A stretch of 64,000 bases of DNA from Methylomonas subterranea (GTDB taxonomy: Bacteria > Pseudomonadota > Gammaproteobacteria > Methylococcales > Methylomonadaceae): positions 52,068-116,067 of the forward strand of contig NZ_JANIBJ010000012.1 of assembly GCF_024505185.1 (NCBI RefSeq). The letters run 5' to 3'. A program made the translations under genes and the position numbers. How positions within the stretch are numbered: position 1 is the first letter of the stretch; every line of letters begins with the position of its first letter. Under the pieces are notes generated by a model. That model had not been told where the DNA came from. It saw only the letters and a list, made by a program, of their open reading frames with translations, and searched no databases. Positions 44,709 to 56,864 of this stretch are shown piece after piece.

Positions 44709-46538
44709 TTATTCCACCGTTACCGATTTGGCCAGATTGCGTGGCTGGTCGACATCGGTGCCTTTCAATACCGCGACATGATAGGACAGCAATTGCAGCG
44801 GTATGGTGTAAATGATCGGCGAAATGATGTTAGCGACACTGGGCATCTTGATGATTTGCACATTTTCATCGCCGGCGTCCGCCAGGGTCTCATCCATGAA
44901 CACGATTAACTGGCCGCCGCGGGCGCTGACTTCCTGAATGTTGGATCGGAGTTTTTCCAGCAGGTTGTTATTGGGCGCCACGGTGACCACCGGCATTTCG
45001 GCATCGATCAGCGCCAATGGGCCGTGTTTCAATTCACCGGCCGGATAGGCTTCGGCATGAATGTAGGAAATCTCCTTCAGTTTCAGCGAACCTTCCATGG
45101 CGATGGGGTAGTGAGTACCGCGGCCCAGAAACAGAGCGTTTTGCTTGTCGGCAAAGCGTTGCGACAGTACTTCTATGGCCTCGTCCAGTTTCAACACCTT
45201 TTCGATGTTACCGGGCAAGCCGAACAACTCGGAAACGATTTTATCCTCCAATTCCCGGCTTAGTTCGAACCGACGGCCGACCGCGATCAACAGCAACAGC
45301 AATGCCACCAATTGTGTGGTGAAGGCCTTGGTGGAAGCGACGCCGATTTCCGGACCAGCCCGGGTCATCATCACCAGATCGGACTCGCGAACCAACGAAC
45401 TCTCGGGAACATTACAGATGACCAGCGAGTGTTTGACGCCCAGTTTTTTGGCTTCCTGCAAGGCCGCCAGCGTATCGGCGGTCTCTCCGGATTGGGAAAT
45501 GGTCACTACCAGGGTATCGGCGGAAATGACCGGATTGCGGTAGCGGAATTCGCTGGCCACTTCGATAGCGCAGGGCACGCGGGCGTATTTTTCGAACCAG
45601 TAACGCGCCACCAGTCCGGAGTGGTAGCTGGTGCCGCAGGCCAAAATCAGTACCGATTTGATTTGGTCGAACACTTCGGCGGCATTGTGGCCGAAGGCGG
45701 TGTCTTGCAGTTTGTTATTGACGAAACGGCCTTCCAGGGTTTCCGAAACAGCCCAGGCCTGCTCGTATATTTCCTTCAACATGTAGTGGCGGTACTTACC
45801 TTTATCGACCGAGTCGGCTTTCAACTGGCTTTCGATCACTGGTCTTACCACGCGCTTGCCATTCTCGTCCTGAATGCTGGCGCCGTTGATGGTCAATTCG
45901 GCAATATCGCCGTCTTCCAAAAAAATGAAGCGCTGGGTAACCGGGAGCAGAGCGGCAATATCGGAGGCGATGAAATACTCGCCGATGCCGATGCCGATGA
46001 CCAAGGGGCTACCCTTGCGGCAGGCGATCAGCACGTCTGGCTGGTCGGCGTGCACCACGCCCAGCGCATAGGCGCCCTGCAAGGTGACGATAGTACGTTT
46101 TACCGCTGCCAGCAAGTCGTCATTTGCCTGCAATTCCTGGGCGATTTTATGCACGATGACTTCGGTATCGGTTTCCGAGGTAAAGACGTAACCATCCTGT
46201 TGCAGTGCGGTACGCAAATGATCGTGGTTTTCGATGATACCGTTATGTACCACGGCCACTTTGTCCTTGCTGATATGCGGGTGGGCATTATGCGTGCTGG
46301 GCTTGCCGTGGGTGGCCCAGCGGGTGTGCGCTATGCCGACATTACCCGCTATGGGGTCGGCGGCAAGCAAGGCTTCCAAGCCCTTGACCTTACCCAGTTC
46401 CCTCTTGCGGAATATTTCGCCCTGATTGACCACCGCCAGCCCGGCGGAGTCGTAGCCTCTATACTCAAGGCGCTTCAACCCTTCGATCAGAATAGGCACT
46501 ACGTTGCGTTGTGCAATACCTGCGACGATGCCACACAT
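44709..46538 (-). CDS. glmS: Glutamine-fructose-6-phosphate aminotransferase
   Basis: This 609-residue enzyme makes glucosamine-6-phosphate, the first step toward UDP-GlcNAc. The N-terminal glutaminase begins CGIVAGIAQRN with nucleophile Cys2, and contains LKRLEYRGYDSAGLAV and HTRWATHGKPSTHNAHPH. Two SIS domains follow (ILACGTSYHSGLVARYWFE, TISQSGETADTLAAL, FLGRGTHYPIAMEGSLKLKEISYIHAEAYPAGELKHGP). The C-terminus DQPRNLAKSVTVE is canonical. Its ATG overlaps the glmU stop by one base (TAATG). No ribozyme or sRNA site was recognised in its coupled leader. Confidence 0.97.
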   Translation of the reverse strand: MCGIVAGIAQRNVVPILIEGLKRLEYRGYDSAGLAVVNQGEIFRKRELGKVKGLEALLAADPIAGNVGIAHTRWATHGKPSTHNAHPHISKDKVAVVHNGIIENHDHLRTALQQDGYVFTSETDTEVIVHKIAQELQANDDLLAAVKRTIVTLQGAYALGVVHADQPDVLIACRKGSPLVIGIGIGEYFIASDIAALLPVTQRFIFLEDGDIAELTINGASIQDENGKRVVRPVIESQLKADSVDKGKYRHYMLKEIYEQAWAVSETLEGRFVNNKLQDTAFGHNAAEVFDQIKSVLILACGTSYHSGLVARYWFEKYARVPCAIEVASEFRYRNPVISADTLVVTISQSGETADTLAALQEAKKLGVKHSLVICNVPESSLVRESDLVMMTRAGPEIGVASTKAFTTQLVALLLLLIAVGRRFELSRELEDKIVSELFGLPGNIEKVLKLDEAIEVLSQRFADKQNALFLGRGTHYPIAMEGSLKLKEISYIHAEAYPAGELKHGPLALIDAEMPVVTVAPNNNLLEKLRSNIQEVSARGGQLIVFMDETLADAGDENVQIIKMPSVANIISPIIYTIPLQLLSYHVAVLKGTDVDQPRNLAKSVTVE

Positions 46539-47959
46539 TATTCTTTCTCCGACTTATAGGGATGTAAGGAGTGCGGAAGATTGTCCGGAACAATCTCTGC
46601 CTTTACCGGCCGCTGCCAACCGGGTATGCTGATTTGCTTGGCACGGCTGAGCGTCAGCTGATCGGCCGGCGTGTCTCTGGTAATGGTTGAACCCGCACCT
46701 ATGGTGGCGTTCCTCCGTACTGTCACCGGCGCCACCAATTGGGTGTCCGAACCAATGAACGCGCCGTCTTCGATTATGGTTTTAAATTTGTTGACGCCAT
46801 CGTAGTTGCAAGTGATGGTGCCGGCGCCGACATTAACCCTTGCGCCAATCTCGCTGTCGCCAATATAGCTCAAATGATTGATTTTACTACCATTGGCCAC
46901 TGTGGATTTTTTGACTTCTACAAAATTGCCGATATGCACATGCCCAGCCAGTTCGGTTTGCGGACGTAGGCGGGCAAATGGGCCGATACGACTGTCCGCG
47001 CCGATGACCGCATCCTCGATCACGCAATTGGCCAGGATTTCCACGCCCTCGGCGATGGTGGAGTTTTTGATCAGACAATTGGGGCCGATTTTTACATTGG
47101 ATCCTACGCTGTTGACGCCTTCAAATACCACATTGACGTCGATATCGATATCCTGACCCAAATCGGCGAATGAGCCGCGTACTTCTATCCGGTTCGGATC
47201 CCGCAGAGTAACGCCTTTTTCCATCAACATTTGCGCCTGCTCAAGCTGGTAGACTCGTTCCAGATGAGCCAGCTGAGCGCGATTGTTCACACCAAGTACT
47301 TCGTCGGCGCTATGGGCCTGAGTGGTATCGATTGTCAAGCCGTCCTCTACCGCCATTTCTATAATGTCGGTCAAATAATATTCATTTTGGGCGTTGTTAT
47401 TACTCAGCCGCGATAACCAATTTTTCAACTGCTTGCCTTTACAGGCCAAGATGCCGGTATTGCCTTCGTTGATTCGCAGTTCCGCTTCATTGGCGTCCTT
47501 TTGCTCGACGATCTTGAGTACGGCATGATCCTTATCCCTGACGATGCGGCCATAACCCGTCGGATCATCCAGCGTCACGGTCAACAAGGCCAGTGAGGTT
47601 GCGCTGACTTTTGTTAGCAAGGTTTTCAAGGTAGCGGCTTTCAATAAGGGCACGTCGCCGTACAAAACCAATACCGTATCGCCATCCTCCACATGATGGA
47701 TGGCCTGCTGTACGGCGTGGCCGGTTCCCAATTGCAGCCGCTGTTCTATCCAGGTGGCATTCAGGTGGCTAAGGGTTTGCTTGACCGTTTCTCCACCGTG
47801 TCCGTAAATGATGTAGATCTTGTTGTCCGGCAGCATCCGACTAGTCTCGTGGACGTGTTGCAGCAGCGCCTTGTTGGCAATTTCATGCAACACCTTCGGG
47901 CGGGACGATCGCATCCGAGTGCCTTGGCCGGCGGCCAAAATGATGGTTTTTATCGACAT
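46538..47959 (-). CDS. glmU: Bifunctional UDP-GlcNAc pyrophosphorylase / GlcN-1-P acetyltransferase
   Basis: This 473-residue enzyme makes UDP-GlcNAc. The uridyltransferase domain has IILAAGQGTRMRSSRPKVLHEI and VLYGDVPLL. The left-handed beta-helix acetyltransferase domain has hexapeptide repeats (IGADSRIGPFARLRPQT, VNVGAGTITCNYDGVNKFKT, IGAGSTITRDTP). The C-terminal tail is basic and polar. It lies just downstream of the atp operon, separated only by the terminator, an arrangement also found in E. coli (atp-glmUS). Only 17 bp separate the terminator T-run from its ATG, so the promoter lies inside the atpC end or read-through is used. Confidence 0.97.
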   Translation of the reverse strand: MSIKTIILAAGQGTRMRSSRPKVLHEIANKALLQHVHETSRMLPDNKIYIIYGHGGETVKQTLSHLNATWIEQRLQLGTGHAVQQAIHHVEDGDTVLVLYGDVPLLKAATLKTLLTKVSATSLALLTVTLDDPTGYGRIVRDKDHAVLKIVEQKDANEAELRINEGNTGILACKGKQLKNWLSRLSNNNAQNEYYLTDIIEMAVEDGLTIDTTQAHSADEVLGVNNRAQLAHLERVYQLEQAQMLMEKGVTLRDPNRIEVRGSFADLGQDIDIDVNVVFEGVNSVGSNVKIGPNCLIKNSTIAEGVEILANCVIEDAVIGADSRIGPFARLRPQTELAGHVHIGNFVEVKKSTVANGSKINHLSYIGDSEIGARVNVGAGTITCNYDGVNKFKTIIEDGAFIGSDTQLVAPVTVRRNATIGAGSTITRDTPADQLTLSRAKQISIPGWQRPVKAEIVPDNLPHSLHPYKSEKE

Positions 47960-47976
47960 GTCTTATTCCTTTAAAC

Positions 47977-48010
47977 AAAAAAGCCCGATGACGCAGGCGT
48001 TATCGGGCTT
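47977..48010 (-). terminator. Terminator of the ATP synthase operon
   Basis: On the minus strand AAGCCCGAT (48010-48002) pairs with ATCGGGCTT (47989-47981), loop of 12, followed by a run of T ending at 47977. It lies 21 bp past the atpC stop. Confidence 0.85.
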
Positions 48011-48031
48011 ATAGTTTACGAGACTAAATTG

Positions 48032-48454
48032 TTACGATCCACGTTTTCTTAATCTTTCCAGTGTTCTCAGCTGCATGACGGCTTCGGCCAATTGCGCCTG
48101 GGCGCGGGCGTAATCGACTTTGCCGGATTTGTCGGTCAACAGTTCTTCGGCGCGGGCCTTGGCTTGCAGGGCCTGCGCTTCATCAATATCGTGAGCCCTT
48201 ATAGCCGTATCGGCCAACACGGTCACCACATGCGGTTGTACTTCCAGCAAACCGCCGGAAACATAAAACTCCTGGCTTTCCTTATCGCTGATCTTCACCC
48301 GCACTTCACCGGGTTTCAGTTTGGTAATCAACGGTGCGTGGCGTGGCGCAATACCCACCTCGCCCAATTCCGCCGGCGCGAACAGCATCTCGGCCAAACC
48401 CGAATAGACTTCCTGCTCGGCACTGACGATGTCAACGTGTATGGTCATGGCCAT
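48032..48454 (-). CDS. atpC: ATP synthase epsilon subunit
   Basis: This 140-residue subunit of the F1 central stalk has an N-terminal beta-sandwich (IHVDIVSAEQEVYSGLAEMLFAPAELGEVGIAPRHAPLITKLKPGEVRV, FYVSGGLLEVQPHVVTVLADTAIRA) and two C-terminal helices (EAQALQAKARAEELL ... AQAQLAEAVMQLRTLERLRKRG) that can inhibit ATP hydrolysis. A second ATG two codons on (48448) has an AGGA at better spacing; E. coli uses the equivalent of the first. It is the last gene of the operon. Confidence 0.96.
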   Translation of the reverse strand: MAMTIHVDIVSAEQEVYSGLAEMLFAPAELGEVGIAPRHAPLITKLKPGEVRVKISDKESQEFYVSGGLLEVQPHVVTVLADTAIRAHDIDEAQALQAKARAEELLTDKSGKVDYARAQAQLAEAVMQLRTLERLRKRGS

Positions 48455-48483
48455 TCCTGATCTCTCTCCACTTCATTAAAGGA

Positions 48484-49878
<1,395 letters not shown>

Positions 49879-49900
49879 CTATCTAAACTTGTGAAATGCG

Positions 49901-50764
49901 TTAAACAGCGGCCGCGCCGGCAACAATTTCCGAAATTTCCTGCGTGATTGCCGCTTGTCTGGCTTTGTTGTACACAAGTTGCAATTCTTTAATGATATTT
50001 CCGGCGTTGTCGGAAGCACTCTTCATTGCAACCATGCGGGCGGCCTGTTCGCAGGCATTGTTTTCTACCAGTCCTTGATAAACGATGGACTCGACATAGC
50101 GCTGCAGCAAATGATCCAGAACTTCCTTGGCACCGGGCTCGTACAGATAATCCCAATGTCCGCTCAAGTCCTCTTCCAGATCGCCCGCCACCACCGGCAA
50201 CAACTGCGTCATCATCGGCTTTTGGGTCATGGTGTTTACAAACTCGTTATTGATGACGTGCAGCTGATCTATGCTGCCGCTTTCGTAAGCGTCCAACATG
50301 ATTTTAATCACGCCGATAACGTCAATCTGATGCGGAGTATCGCCCAACTTGGCCACCTGACCAATTACGTTAGCGTTGATATTGCTAAAGAAATTGGCCG
50401 CCTTGCCACCCACCGTGCAAATATCGATTTCAATGTTGCGGCTGTTCCATTGCTGCATCTGGTTCAGGATGGTCCTGAACAGATTGGCATTCAATCCGCC
50501 GCACAAACCTCTGTCGGAGCTGATCACAATGATGCCGACTCGTTTTACTTCGCGCTCAATCATGTACGGATGTTTATATTCCGGATTGGCGTGAGACAGA
50601 TGGTTGATGATCTGGCTGATCTTTTTGGAATAGGGCCGGGTCGCCTGCATGCGGTCTTTGGTTTTACGCATTTTACTTGCGGCCACCATCTCCATGGCGC
50701 GGGTGATCTTTTGAGTATTCTTGATACTGGCGATCTTGGTACGTATTTCTTTGCCAACAGCCAT
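49901..50764 (-). CDS. atpG: ATP synthase gamma subunit
   Basis: This 287-residue rotor-shaft subunit has an N-terminal helix [33 protein letters not shown], the central [16 protein letters not shown] and the C-terminal helix [45 protein letters not shown]. It rotates in the alpha3beta3 ring. It lies 10 bp after atpA. Confidence 0.97.
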   Translation of the reverse strand: MAVGKEIRTKIASIKNTQKITRAMEMVAASKMRKTKDRMQATRPYSKKISQIINHLSHANPEYKHPYMIEREVKRVGIIVISSDRGLCGGLNANLFRTILNQMQQWNSRNIEIDICTVGGKAANFFSNINANVIGQVAKLGDTPHQIDVIGVIKIMLDAYESGSIDQLHVINNEFVNTMTQKPMMTQLLPVVAGDLEEDLSGHWDYLYEPGAKEVLDHLLQRYVESIVYQGLVENNACEQAARMVAMKSASDNAGNIIKELQLVYNKARQAAITQEISEIVAGAAAV

Positions 50765-50774
50765 GGACTATCCT

Positions 50775-52316
50775 TTACCAGCTACTTGTTTTAATGAAAC
50801 GCTCAATGGCTGCGTGCATGCCATTTTTGATTTCATCGCTGAAGTCGCCTGTTTGATTGATTTTCGCCATCAAATCCGCCTCTTCCGCTCTCATGAATGA
50901 CAGCAACGCAGACTCGAAATCCCGAACTTTTTTCACTTCCAGATTATCCAGGAAGCCGGCGTTGGCCGCATACAAGGAAACACCCATTTCGGCCACCGAC
51001 ATCGGCGCATATTGGTTTTGTTTCATCAATTCGGTGACGCGTTGGCCGCGTTCAATTTGCTTACGGGTACTTTCGTCCAGATCGGAGGCGAATTGGGCAA
51101 ATGCAGCCAGTTCGCGGAACTGCGCCAAGTCCAGACGAATACCGCCGCCCAGCTTCTTGATAATCTTGGTTTGCGCGGCGCCACCCACCCGGGATACCGA
51201 CAGACCGGCATTCACCGCCGGACGGATACCTGAGTTGAACAGACCGGTTTCCAGGAATATCTGGCCGTCCGTAATCGAAATGACGTTGGTTGGAACGAAT
51301 GCGGAAACATCGCCGCCCTGGGTTTCGATAATCGGCAATGCGGTCAATGAACCGGTTTTGCCTTTCACTTTGCCCTCGGTAAGCTTTTCTACTTCGTCGG
51401 CATTGATACGCGCGGCACGCTCCAGCAAGCGGGAGTGGATGTAGAACACGTCGCCAGGATAGGCTTCACGGCCTGGAGGACGACGCAACAACAGCGAGAT
51501 TTGCCGATAAGCCCAAGCTTGCTTGGTCAAATCGTCGTAAATGATCAGCGCGTCTTCACCTCTGTCGCGGAAGTATTCGCCCATCGAGCAACCGGTATAC
51601 GGTGCAATAAATTGCAGTGCGGCCGATTCGGATGCGGAGGCTACCACCACGATGGTGTGTTCCATCGCGCCATGTTCTTCCAGCTTACGAACCACATTAG
51701 CGATAGAGGAACGTTTTTGGCCGATGGCAACATAAATACATTTAATGCCGGTGCCTTTTTGATTGATGATCGCATCGACGGCAATCGCGGTTTTACCGGT
51801 TTGACGGTCACCGATGATCAGCTCGCGTTGGCCGCGGCCGACGGGAATCATCGAGTCGATGGCTTTCAAACCGATTTGTACCGGTTGGTCGACCGACTGT
51901 CTGGCGATAACGCCCGGTGCAATTTTTTCGATCGGTGATGACAGATTGGTATCGATAGCACCTTTGCCATCAATCGGTTGACCCAGTGCATCTACCACGC
52001 GACCTAGCAAAGCTTCACCAACCGGCACTTCCAAAATTCTGCCGGTGCATTTTACGGTGTCGCCTTCGGTAATATGTTGGTAAGCACCCAACATAACCAC
52101 ACCAACGGAATCCCTTTCCAGGTTTAAGGCCATGCCATAGGAGCCGCCGGGAAATTCCAGCATTTCGCCCTGCATTGCGTCCGACAAACCGTGTACGCGA
52201 ACGATACCGTCGGTCACGCTGACCACGGTTCCTTCCGAGTGCGCCTCAATTTGGGCGTCGAAATTTTCGATCTTCTTTTTGATCAGATCACTTATTTCAG
52301 ATGGATTTAATTGCAT
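50775..52316 (-). CDS. atpA: ATP synthase alpha subunit
   Basis: This 513-residue non-catalytic nucleotide-binding subunit has Walker [64 protein letters not shown], and the arginine-finger region [37 protein letters not shown]. The N-terminus ([18 protein letters not shown]) binds delta. It lies between atpH (21 bp) and atpG (10 bp). Confidence 0.98.
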   Translation of the reverse strand: MQLNPSEISDLIKKKIENFDAQIEAHSEGTVVSVTDGIVRVHGLSDAMQGEMLEFPGGSYGMALNLERDSVGVVMLGAYQHITEGDTVKCTGRILEVPVGEALLGRVVDALGQPIDGKGAIDTNLSSPIEKIAPGVIARQSVDQPVQIGLKAIDSMIPVGRGQRELIIGDRQTGKTAIAVDAIINQKGTGIKCIYVAIGQKRSSIANVVRKLEEHGAMEHTIVVVASASESAALQFIAPYTGCSMGEYFRDRGEDALIIYDDLTKQAWAYRQISLLLRRPPGREAYPGDVFYIHSRLLERAARINADEVEKLTEGKVKGKTGSLTALPIIETQGGDVSAFVPTNVISITDGQIFLETGLFNSGIRPAVNAGLSVSRVGGAAQTKIIKKLGGGIRLDLAQFRELAAFAQFASDLDESTRKQIERGQRVTELMKQNQYAPMSVAEMGVSLYAANAGFLDNLEVKKVRDFESALLSFMRAEEADLMAKINQTGDFSDEIKNGMHAAIERFIKTSSW

Positions 52317-52337
52317 TATATTTTCCCGATCTGGCTC

Positions 52338-52868
52338 TTAGAGCCTTTTGGCTAATTGATGAAGCTGGCCACTGACAGAACCATCCAATACTTTATCGCC
52401 GGCTTTGGCCAAGATGCCGCCAATCAATGATTTATCGATTGATACCACCGCATTGACCTTTTTCTTGAGCTGTTTTTCCAGCATAGCGACATATTTGTTC
52501 TGTTCAGCCTTGGTTAACGCATAGGCACTGTAAAGATCGACATTAACGTAACCTTCGTCTTGCGCTTTATATTCTTCATACAAAGCCGAGATGTTTGGCA
52601 GCAATTTCAATTTACCATTTTGAATTAACAATTTGAGTAAATTAATGACCTCGGCTTCGACTTGATCCAGGCAAATATCCAGCAGCAGCTGCTGAATTTT
52701 TTCCTTGCTGACTCTGGGATTGTTGACGATTTTCGCCATTTCCGTGTCTTGAACGGTCAAAGCCAAAAATTGCAGCGCTTCCGCCCATTTTGCCGCATTG
52801 CCTGCCTCTTTTGCCCGCTTGAATGCGGCTTCTGCGTAAGGTCTTGCTAATGTCGCTAATTCAGTCAT
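52338..52868 (-). CDS. atpH: ATP synthase delta subunit
   Basis: This 176-residue peripheral-stalk subunit joins F1 alpha to the b dimer. It has the N-terminal helical domain (TLARPYAEAAFKRAKEAGNAAKWAEALQFLA ... NNPRVSKEKIQQLLLDIC) and the C-terminal segment (VDLYSAYALTKAEQNKYVAMLEKQLKKKVNAVVSIDKSLIGGILAKAGDKVLDGSVSGQLHQLAKRL) that ends in the family motif. It starts 3 bp after atpF. Confidence 0.96.
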   Translation of the reverse strand: MTELATLARPYAEAAFKRAKEAGNAAKWAEALQFLALTVQDTEMAKIVNNPRVSKEKIQQLLLDICLDQVEAEVINLLKLLIQNGKLKLLPNISALYEEYKAQDEGYVNVDLYSAYALTKAEQNKYVAMLEKQLKKKVNAVVSIDKSLIGGILAKAGDKVLDGSVSGQLHQLAKRL

Positions 52869-52871
52869 TGC

Positions 52872-53345
52872 TTACCCTAATTGTTCCGCGGTTCTGTTAA
52901 GAAGATCCTGATGCTTGGCTTTGTCGATTTCTTCTTTCAAAATCTGTTCGGCGGCGCGCAAGGCCAAGGCGGATACTTCCTTGCGCAGGTTTTCCCTGGC
53001 TTGCAGCATTTCCTGCTCGATTTGAGCCTTGGCCGCTTCCAGTAAACGCTCGCCTTCCTTTTGGGCCTGCATTTTGGACTCTTCCACCAGCTCGTTCGCG
53101 CGTTTTTGCGCCGAACCGATAATTTCAGCCGACTTTTCCTTGGCTTCCTTCAGAACGGTTTTGGCTTTCTTTTCCGCCAATTTGATTTCTTCCTGACCTC
53201 TTTCGGCCGCGGCCAATCCTTCCGCTATCTTTACTTTACGCTCTTCAAGCGCGGCAATGATGGGCGGCCAGATATACTTCATGGTCAACCAAACCAGAAG
53301 CGAAAACGTGATCATCTGCCCGATCAGAGTAGCATTGATACTCAT
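52872..53345 (-). CDS. atpF: ATP synthase b subunit
   Basis: This 157-residue protein has one N-terminal transmembrane helix (LIGQMITFSLLVWLTMKYIWPPI) and a long coiled-coil stalk (LEERKVKIAEGLAAAERGQEEIKLAEKKAKTVLKEAKEK ... LALRAAEQILKEEID) forming the peripheral stator as a dimer. Length is normal for the E. coli type. It lies 108 bp after atpE, the largest gap inside the operon. Confidence 0.97.
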   Translation of the reverse strand: MSINATLIGQMITFSLLVWLTMKYIWPPIIAALEERKVKIAEGLAAAERGQEEIKLAEKKAKTVLKEAKEKSAEIIGSAQKRANELVEESKMQAQKEGERLLEAAKAQIEQEMLQARENLRKEVSALALRAAEQILKEEIDKAKHQDLLNRTAEQLG

Positions 53346-53453
53346 TGATGGTTTCCTCGATATGCTGTTGTCATTGGTATCTGTTTACCAATCGCCATTT
53401 GGCGGCAATTGTTTTAAAGACAGCCGTCTTTGCTGAACAGATCAATCTTTTTA

Positions 53454-54568
<1,115 letters not shown>

Positions 54569-54937
54569 CTAATCGCGCCAGTAAATCAGCGCGAACCAAA
54601 AAACCGATAACATTGCCGCATAGCCAGCCAGCAATATCAAAAAATCAACAGACGGGATCTGTAACGCAATGGCGAACAATGCCGCCGTCAGAATGAATTT
54701 AACGGCCTCGCCACTGTAAAACGCATTCAGGATACCTTGCGGCTCTCTTTGTCTGGCAAGATATATCTTGAATGCAAAATAACCATTAGGCAGCAGCGCA
54801 ATTCCGCAACCAAGAACGGACGATAAAAAGTATTTCCAACCGCCCATCATAAAAAAGCCCGACGCCACCAAAGCGGCCATCAGGACTTGCGCGTACAATA
54901 TTTTCCCGACAGTAGAAAATTGATTTTCGACTGCCAT
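54569..54937 (-). CDS. atpI: ATP synthase accessory protein AtpI
   Basis: This 122-residue protein has four transmembrane helices (ILYAQVLMAALVASGFFMMGG, LSSVLGCGIALLPNGYFAFKI, AVKFILTAALFAIAL, FLILLAGYAAMLSVFWFAL), typical of AtpI, which helps c-ring assembly or Mg handling. GAGGGG precedes ATG 54937. First gene of atpIBEFHAGDC, 30 bp after the promoter. Confidence 0.9.
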   Translation of the reverse strand: MAVENQFSTVGKILYAQVLMAALVASGFFMMGGWKYFLSSVLGCGIALLPNGYFAFKIYLARQREPQGILNAFYSGEAVKFILTAALFAIALQIPSVDFLILLAGYAAMLSVFWFALIYWRD

Positions 54938-54966
54938 TTTGTACCCCTCGACTGTTAAGCGTTGCG

Positions 54967-54995
54967 ATTATATCCAGCACACTGTCTTAAAGCAA
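54967..54995 (-). promoter_or_regulatory. Sigma-70 promoter of the atp operon
   Basis: On the minus strand -35 TTGCTT (54995-54990) and a perfect -10 TATAAT (54972-54967) are separated by 17 bp. Start near 54960 leaves a 23-base leader to atpI. The remaining 54996-55239 stretch holds no gene; a TAAGATCTTA palindrome at 55150-55159 and one near-DnaA box (TTATCCATA, minus strand near 55204) are the only marked features. Confidence 0.75.
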
Positions 54996-55239
54996 GGAAG
55001 CAGGTTTTAAGGGGGTGTTAAGCCAGCTGATATAGCCAGCTTTCGCTCCGGCTTAAGCGGTCAAATGTCGTTTGGCCACGATTGCACCCACACCTAATCC
55101 CAGTTCTGTACTACAAATTACATGCCATCCAATAAGTCATTGATTTTAATAAGATCTTAAATAAGCTTGCATGTAACAAACCCCACAAAGCCCGCAACTA
55201 CCCTATGGATAATGTTGTTTTTACCTCAAGGACCGTTGT

Positions 55240-56091
55240 TTAATTGATTTTTCTGATTATGCCTTCCAGCTCTTCCAAGCTGGTATAGCTGAATATCAAC
55301 TTGCCCTTGCCGTTGTCCAGGTGATTGATCTCGACCTTTGCTCCGGTTTTTTCGCTCAATTCGCGTTGCAAGCGCAAAGTATCCGGATCGACCCTTTTTA
55401 CCGCGACGGGCTTTATTTCGTTTTGCTCGCGAACCATTTTTTCGACGGCGCGCACTGTCAACCCCTGCTTGACCGCCTTCTGGGCAATTTCTATCTGCTT
55501 GGCTTCGTCCAAGCCCAATAATGCCCGCGCGTGACCCATTTCCAGCAGACCTTTTCCCAGCATATGCTTGACTTCGGCGGCCAACTCCAACAACCTGAGC
55601 AAGTTGGTCACCGTGGTACGCGACTTTCCGACAGCCGTGGCGATTTGTTGATGCGTCAGTTCGAATTCGTCCTGCAGACGATGCAAGGCTTCGGCTTCTT
55701 CCAAAGCGTTTAAATCCTCGCGCTGGATATTCTCTATCAAGGCTATTGCCATCACCGTCCTGTCGTCTATATCCTTGACCAACACCGGTACTTCTTTCAA
55801 ATCGGCCAGCTGAGCCGCCCGCCAACGCCGCTCGCCCGCTATGATTTCATACTTGTCAGCGGCGATTTTGCGCACGATGACGGGTTGAATAATGCCCTGG
55901 GCGGCAATCGAATCCGACAACTCCTTCAGCTTTTCCGGATCCATGTCCTTGCGCGGCTGATATTTGCCTCTTTGCAAGAATTCGATGGGCAGGGTATGCG
56001 CATTGTGAGTTTTTTCCGGGGTCGGCGCGGCGGCCACATCGCCCAATAATTCGCTCAAGCCGCGCCCCAAACCACGTTTTTTTTGCATCAT
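55240..56091 (-). CDS. parB: Chromosome-partitioning protein ParB
   Basis: This 283-residue parS-binding CTPase has an N-terminal ParA-interacting peptide (KKRGLGRGLSELLGDV), the ParB/Srx domain with the GERRWRAA CTP-binding motif, ALIENIQREDLNALEEAEAL, the helix-turn-helix (THQQIATAVGKSRTTVTNLLRLLELAAEVKHML) and a C-terminal dimerisation region (EINHLDNGKGKLIFSYTSLEELEGII). Its ATG overlaps the parA stop. No classical parS 16-mer was found by eye in the window. Confidence 0.97.
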   Translation of the reverse strand: MMQKKRGLGRGLSELLGDVAAAPTPEKTHNAHTLPIEFLQRGKYQPRKDMDPEKLKELSDSIAAQGIIQPVIVRKIAADKYEIIAGERRWRAAQLADLKEVPVLVKDIDDRTVMAIALIENIQREDLNALEEAEALHRLQDEFELTHQQIATAVGKSRTTVTNLLRLLELAAEVKHMLGKGLLEMGHARALLGLDEAKQIEIAQKAVKQGLTVRAVEKMVREQNEIKPVAVKRVDPDTLRLQRELSEKTGAKVEINHLDNGKGKLIFSYTSLEELEGIIRKIN

Positions 56092-56864
56092 TTTTTCGCC
56101 GCTTTTTCTTTTCTGATCATCTCGCCGGCCAGGGCAATATAGGCCACCGCGCCGCGCGAAGCCTTATCGTAGGTCATCACCGGCACCCCGTGACTTGGAG
56201 CCTCGGCCAGACGGATGTTTCTGGGAATGGTGGTTCTGAAGACTTTATCGCCAAAATATTCGATTAATTGATCGGACACATCCTTGCCCAGACGGCTGCG
56301 ATTGTCGACCATGGTTCTTAAAATACCCTCCAATACCAAGCCGGGATTGACGGTATCACGGATGTTGCGCAGGGTCGACATCAACGACGACAAACCTTCC
56401 AGCGAATAATATTCGCACTGCATCGGAATCAATACGCTGTTGGCCGCCACCATGGCGTTCAAGGTAAGCATATTCAGCGACGGAGGGCAATCGATCAGAA
56501 TGTAATCGTAATTTTCCTTAACCGGCAACAGGGCGTCGGCCAGACGCCGCTCCCGGTGTTGTGCCGTCATTAATTGCACTTCGGCGGCGGTCAGGTCGGC
56601 GTTACCGGGAATTAGATCAAAACCCAACGATTTATTCTTTATGATGATCTCGGAAACCGGCACCTCTTCCAACAGCAGCTCGCAACTGGAATATTCGATT
56701 TCCTCCTTGTTAACACCGCAGCCCATGGCCGCATTGCCTTGCGGGTCCAAATCCACCAATAACACTTTACGCTTGGTTGCGGCAAAAGCCGCCGCCAGAT
56801 TAACGCTGGTGGTGGTTTTACCCACGCCACCCTTTTGATTGGTAATCGCGATAATCTTAGCCAT
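56088..56864 (-). CDS. parA: Chromosome-partitioning ATPase ParA
   Basis: This 258-residue protein has the deviant Walker A motif KIIAITNQKGGVGKTTTSVNLAAAFA, Walker B region YDYILIDCPPSLNMLTLNAM and the switch FRTTIPRNIRLAEAPSHGVPV of Soj/ParA ATPases. It moves ParB-parS complexes. It overlaps rsmG by 8 bp and parB by 4 bp. Confidence 0.97.
   Translation of the reverse strand: MAKIIAITNQKGGVGKTTTSVNLAAAFAATKRKVLLVDLDPQGNAAMGCGVNKEEIEYSSCELLLEEVPVSEIIIKNKSLGFDLIPGNADLTAAEVQLMTAQHRERRLADALLPVKENYDYILIDCPPSLNMLTLNAMVAANSVLIPMQCEYYSLEGLSSLMSTLRNIRDTVNPGLVLEGILRTMVDNRSRLGKDVSDQLIEYFGDKVFRTTIPRNIRLAEAPSHGVPVMTYDKASRGAVAYIALAGEMIRKEKAAKK

Noticed and set aside
45312..46559. 415-codon plus-strand frame
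   Set aside because: Antisense shadow of glmS.
54996..55239. Possible oriC between parB and the atp operon
   Set aside because: Gene context is origin-like, but only one weak DnaA-box-like sequence and no cluster or AT-rich unwinding repeats were seen.
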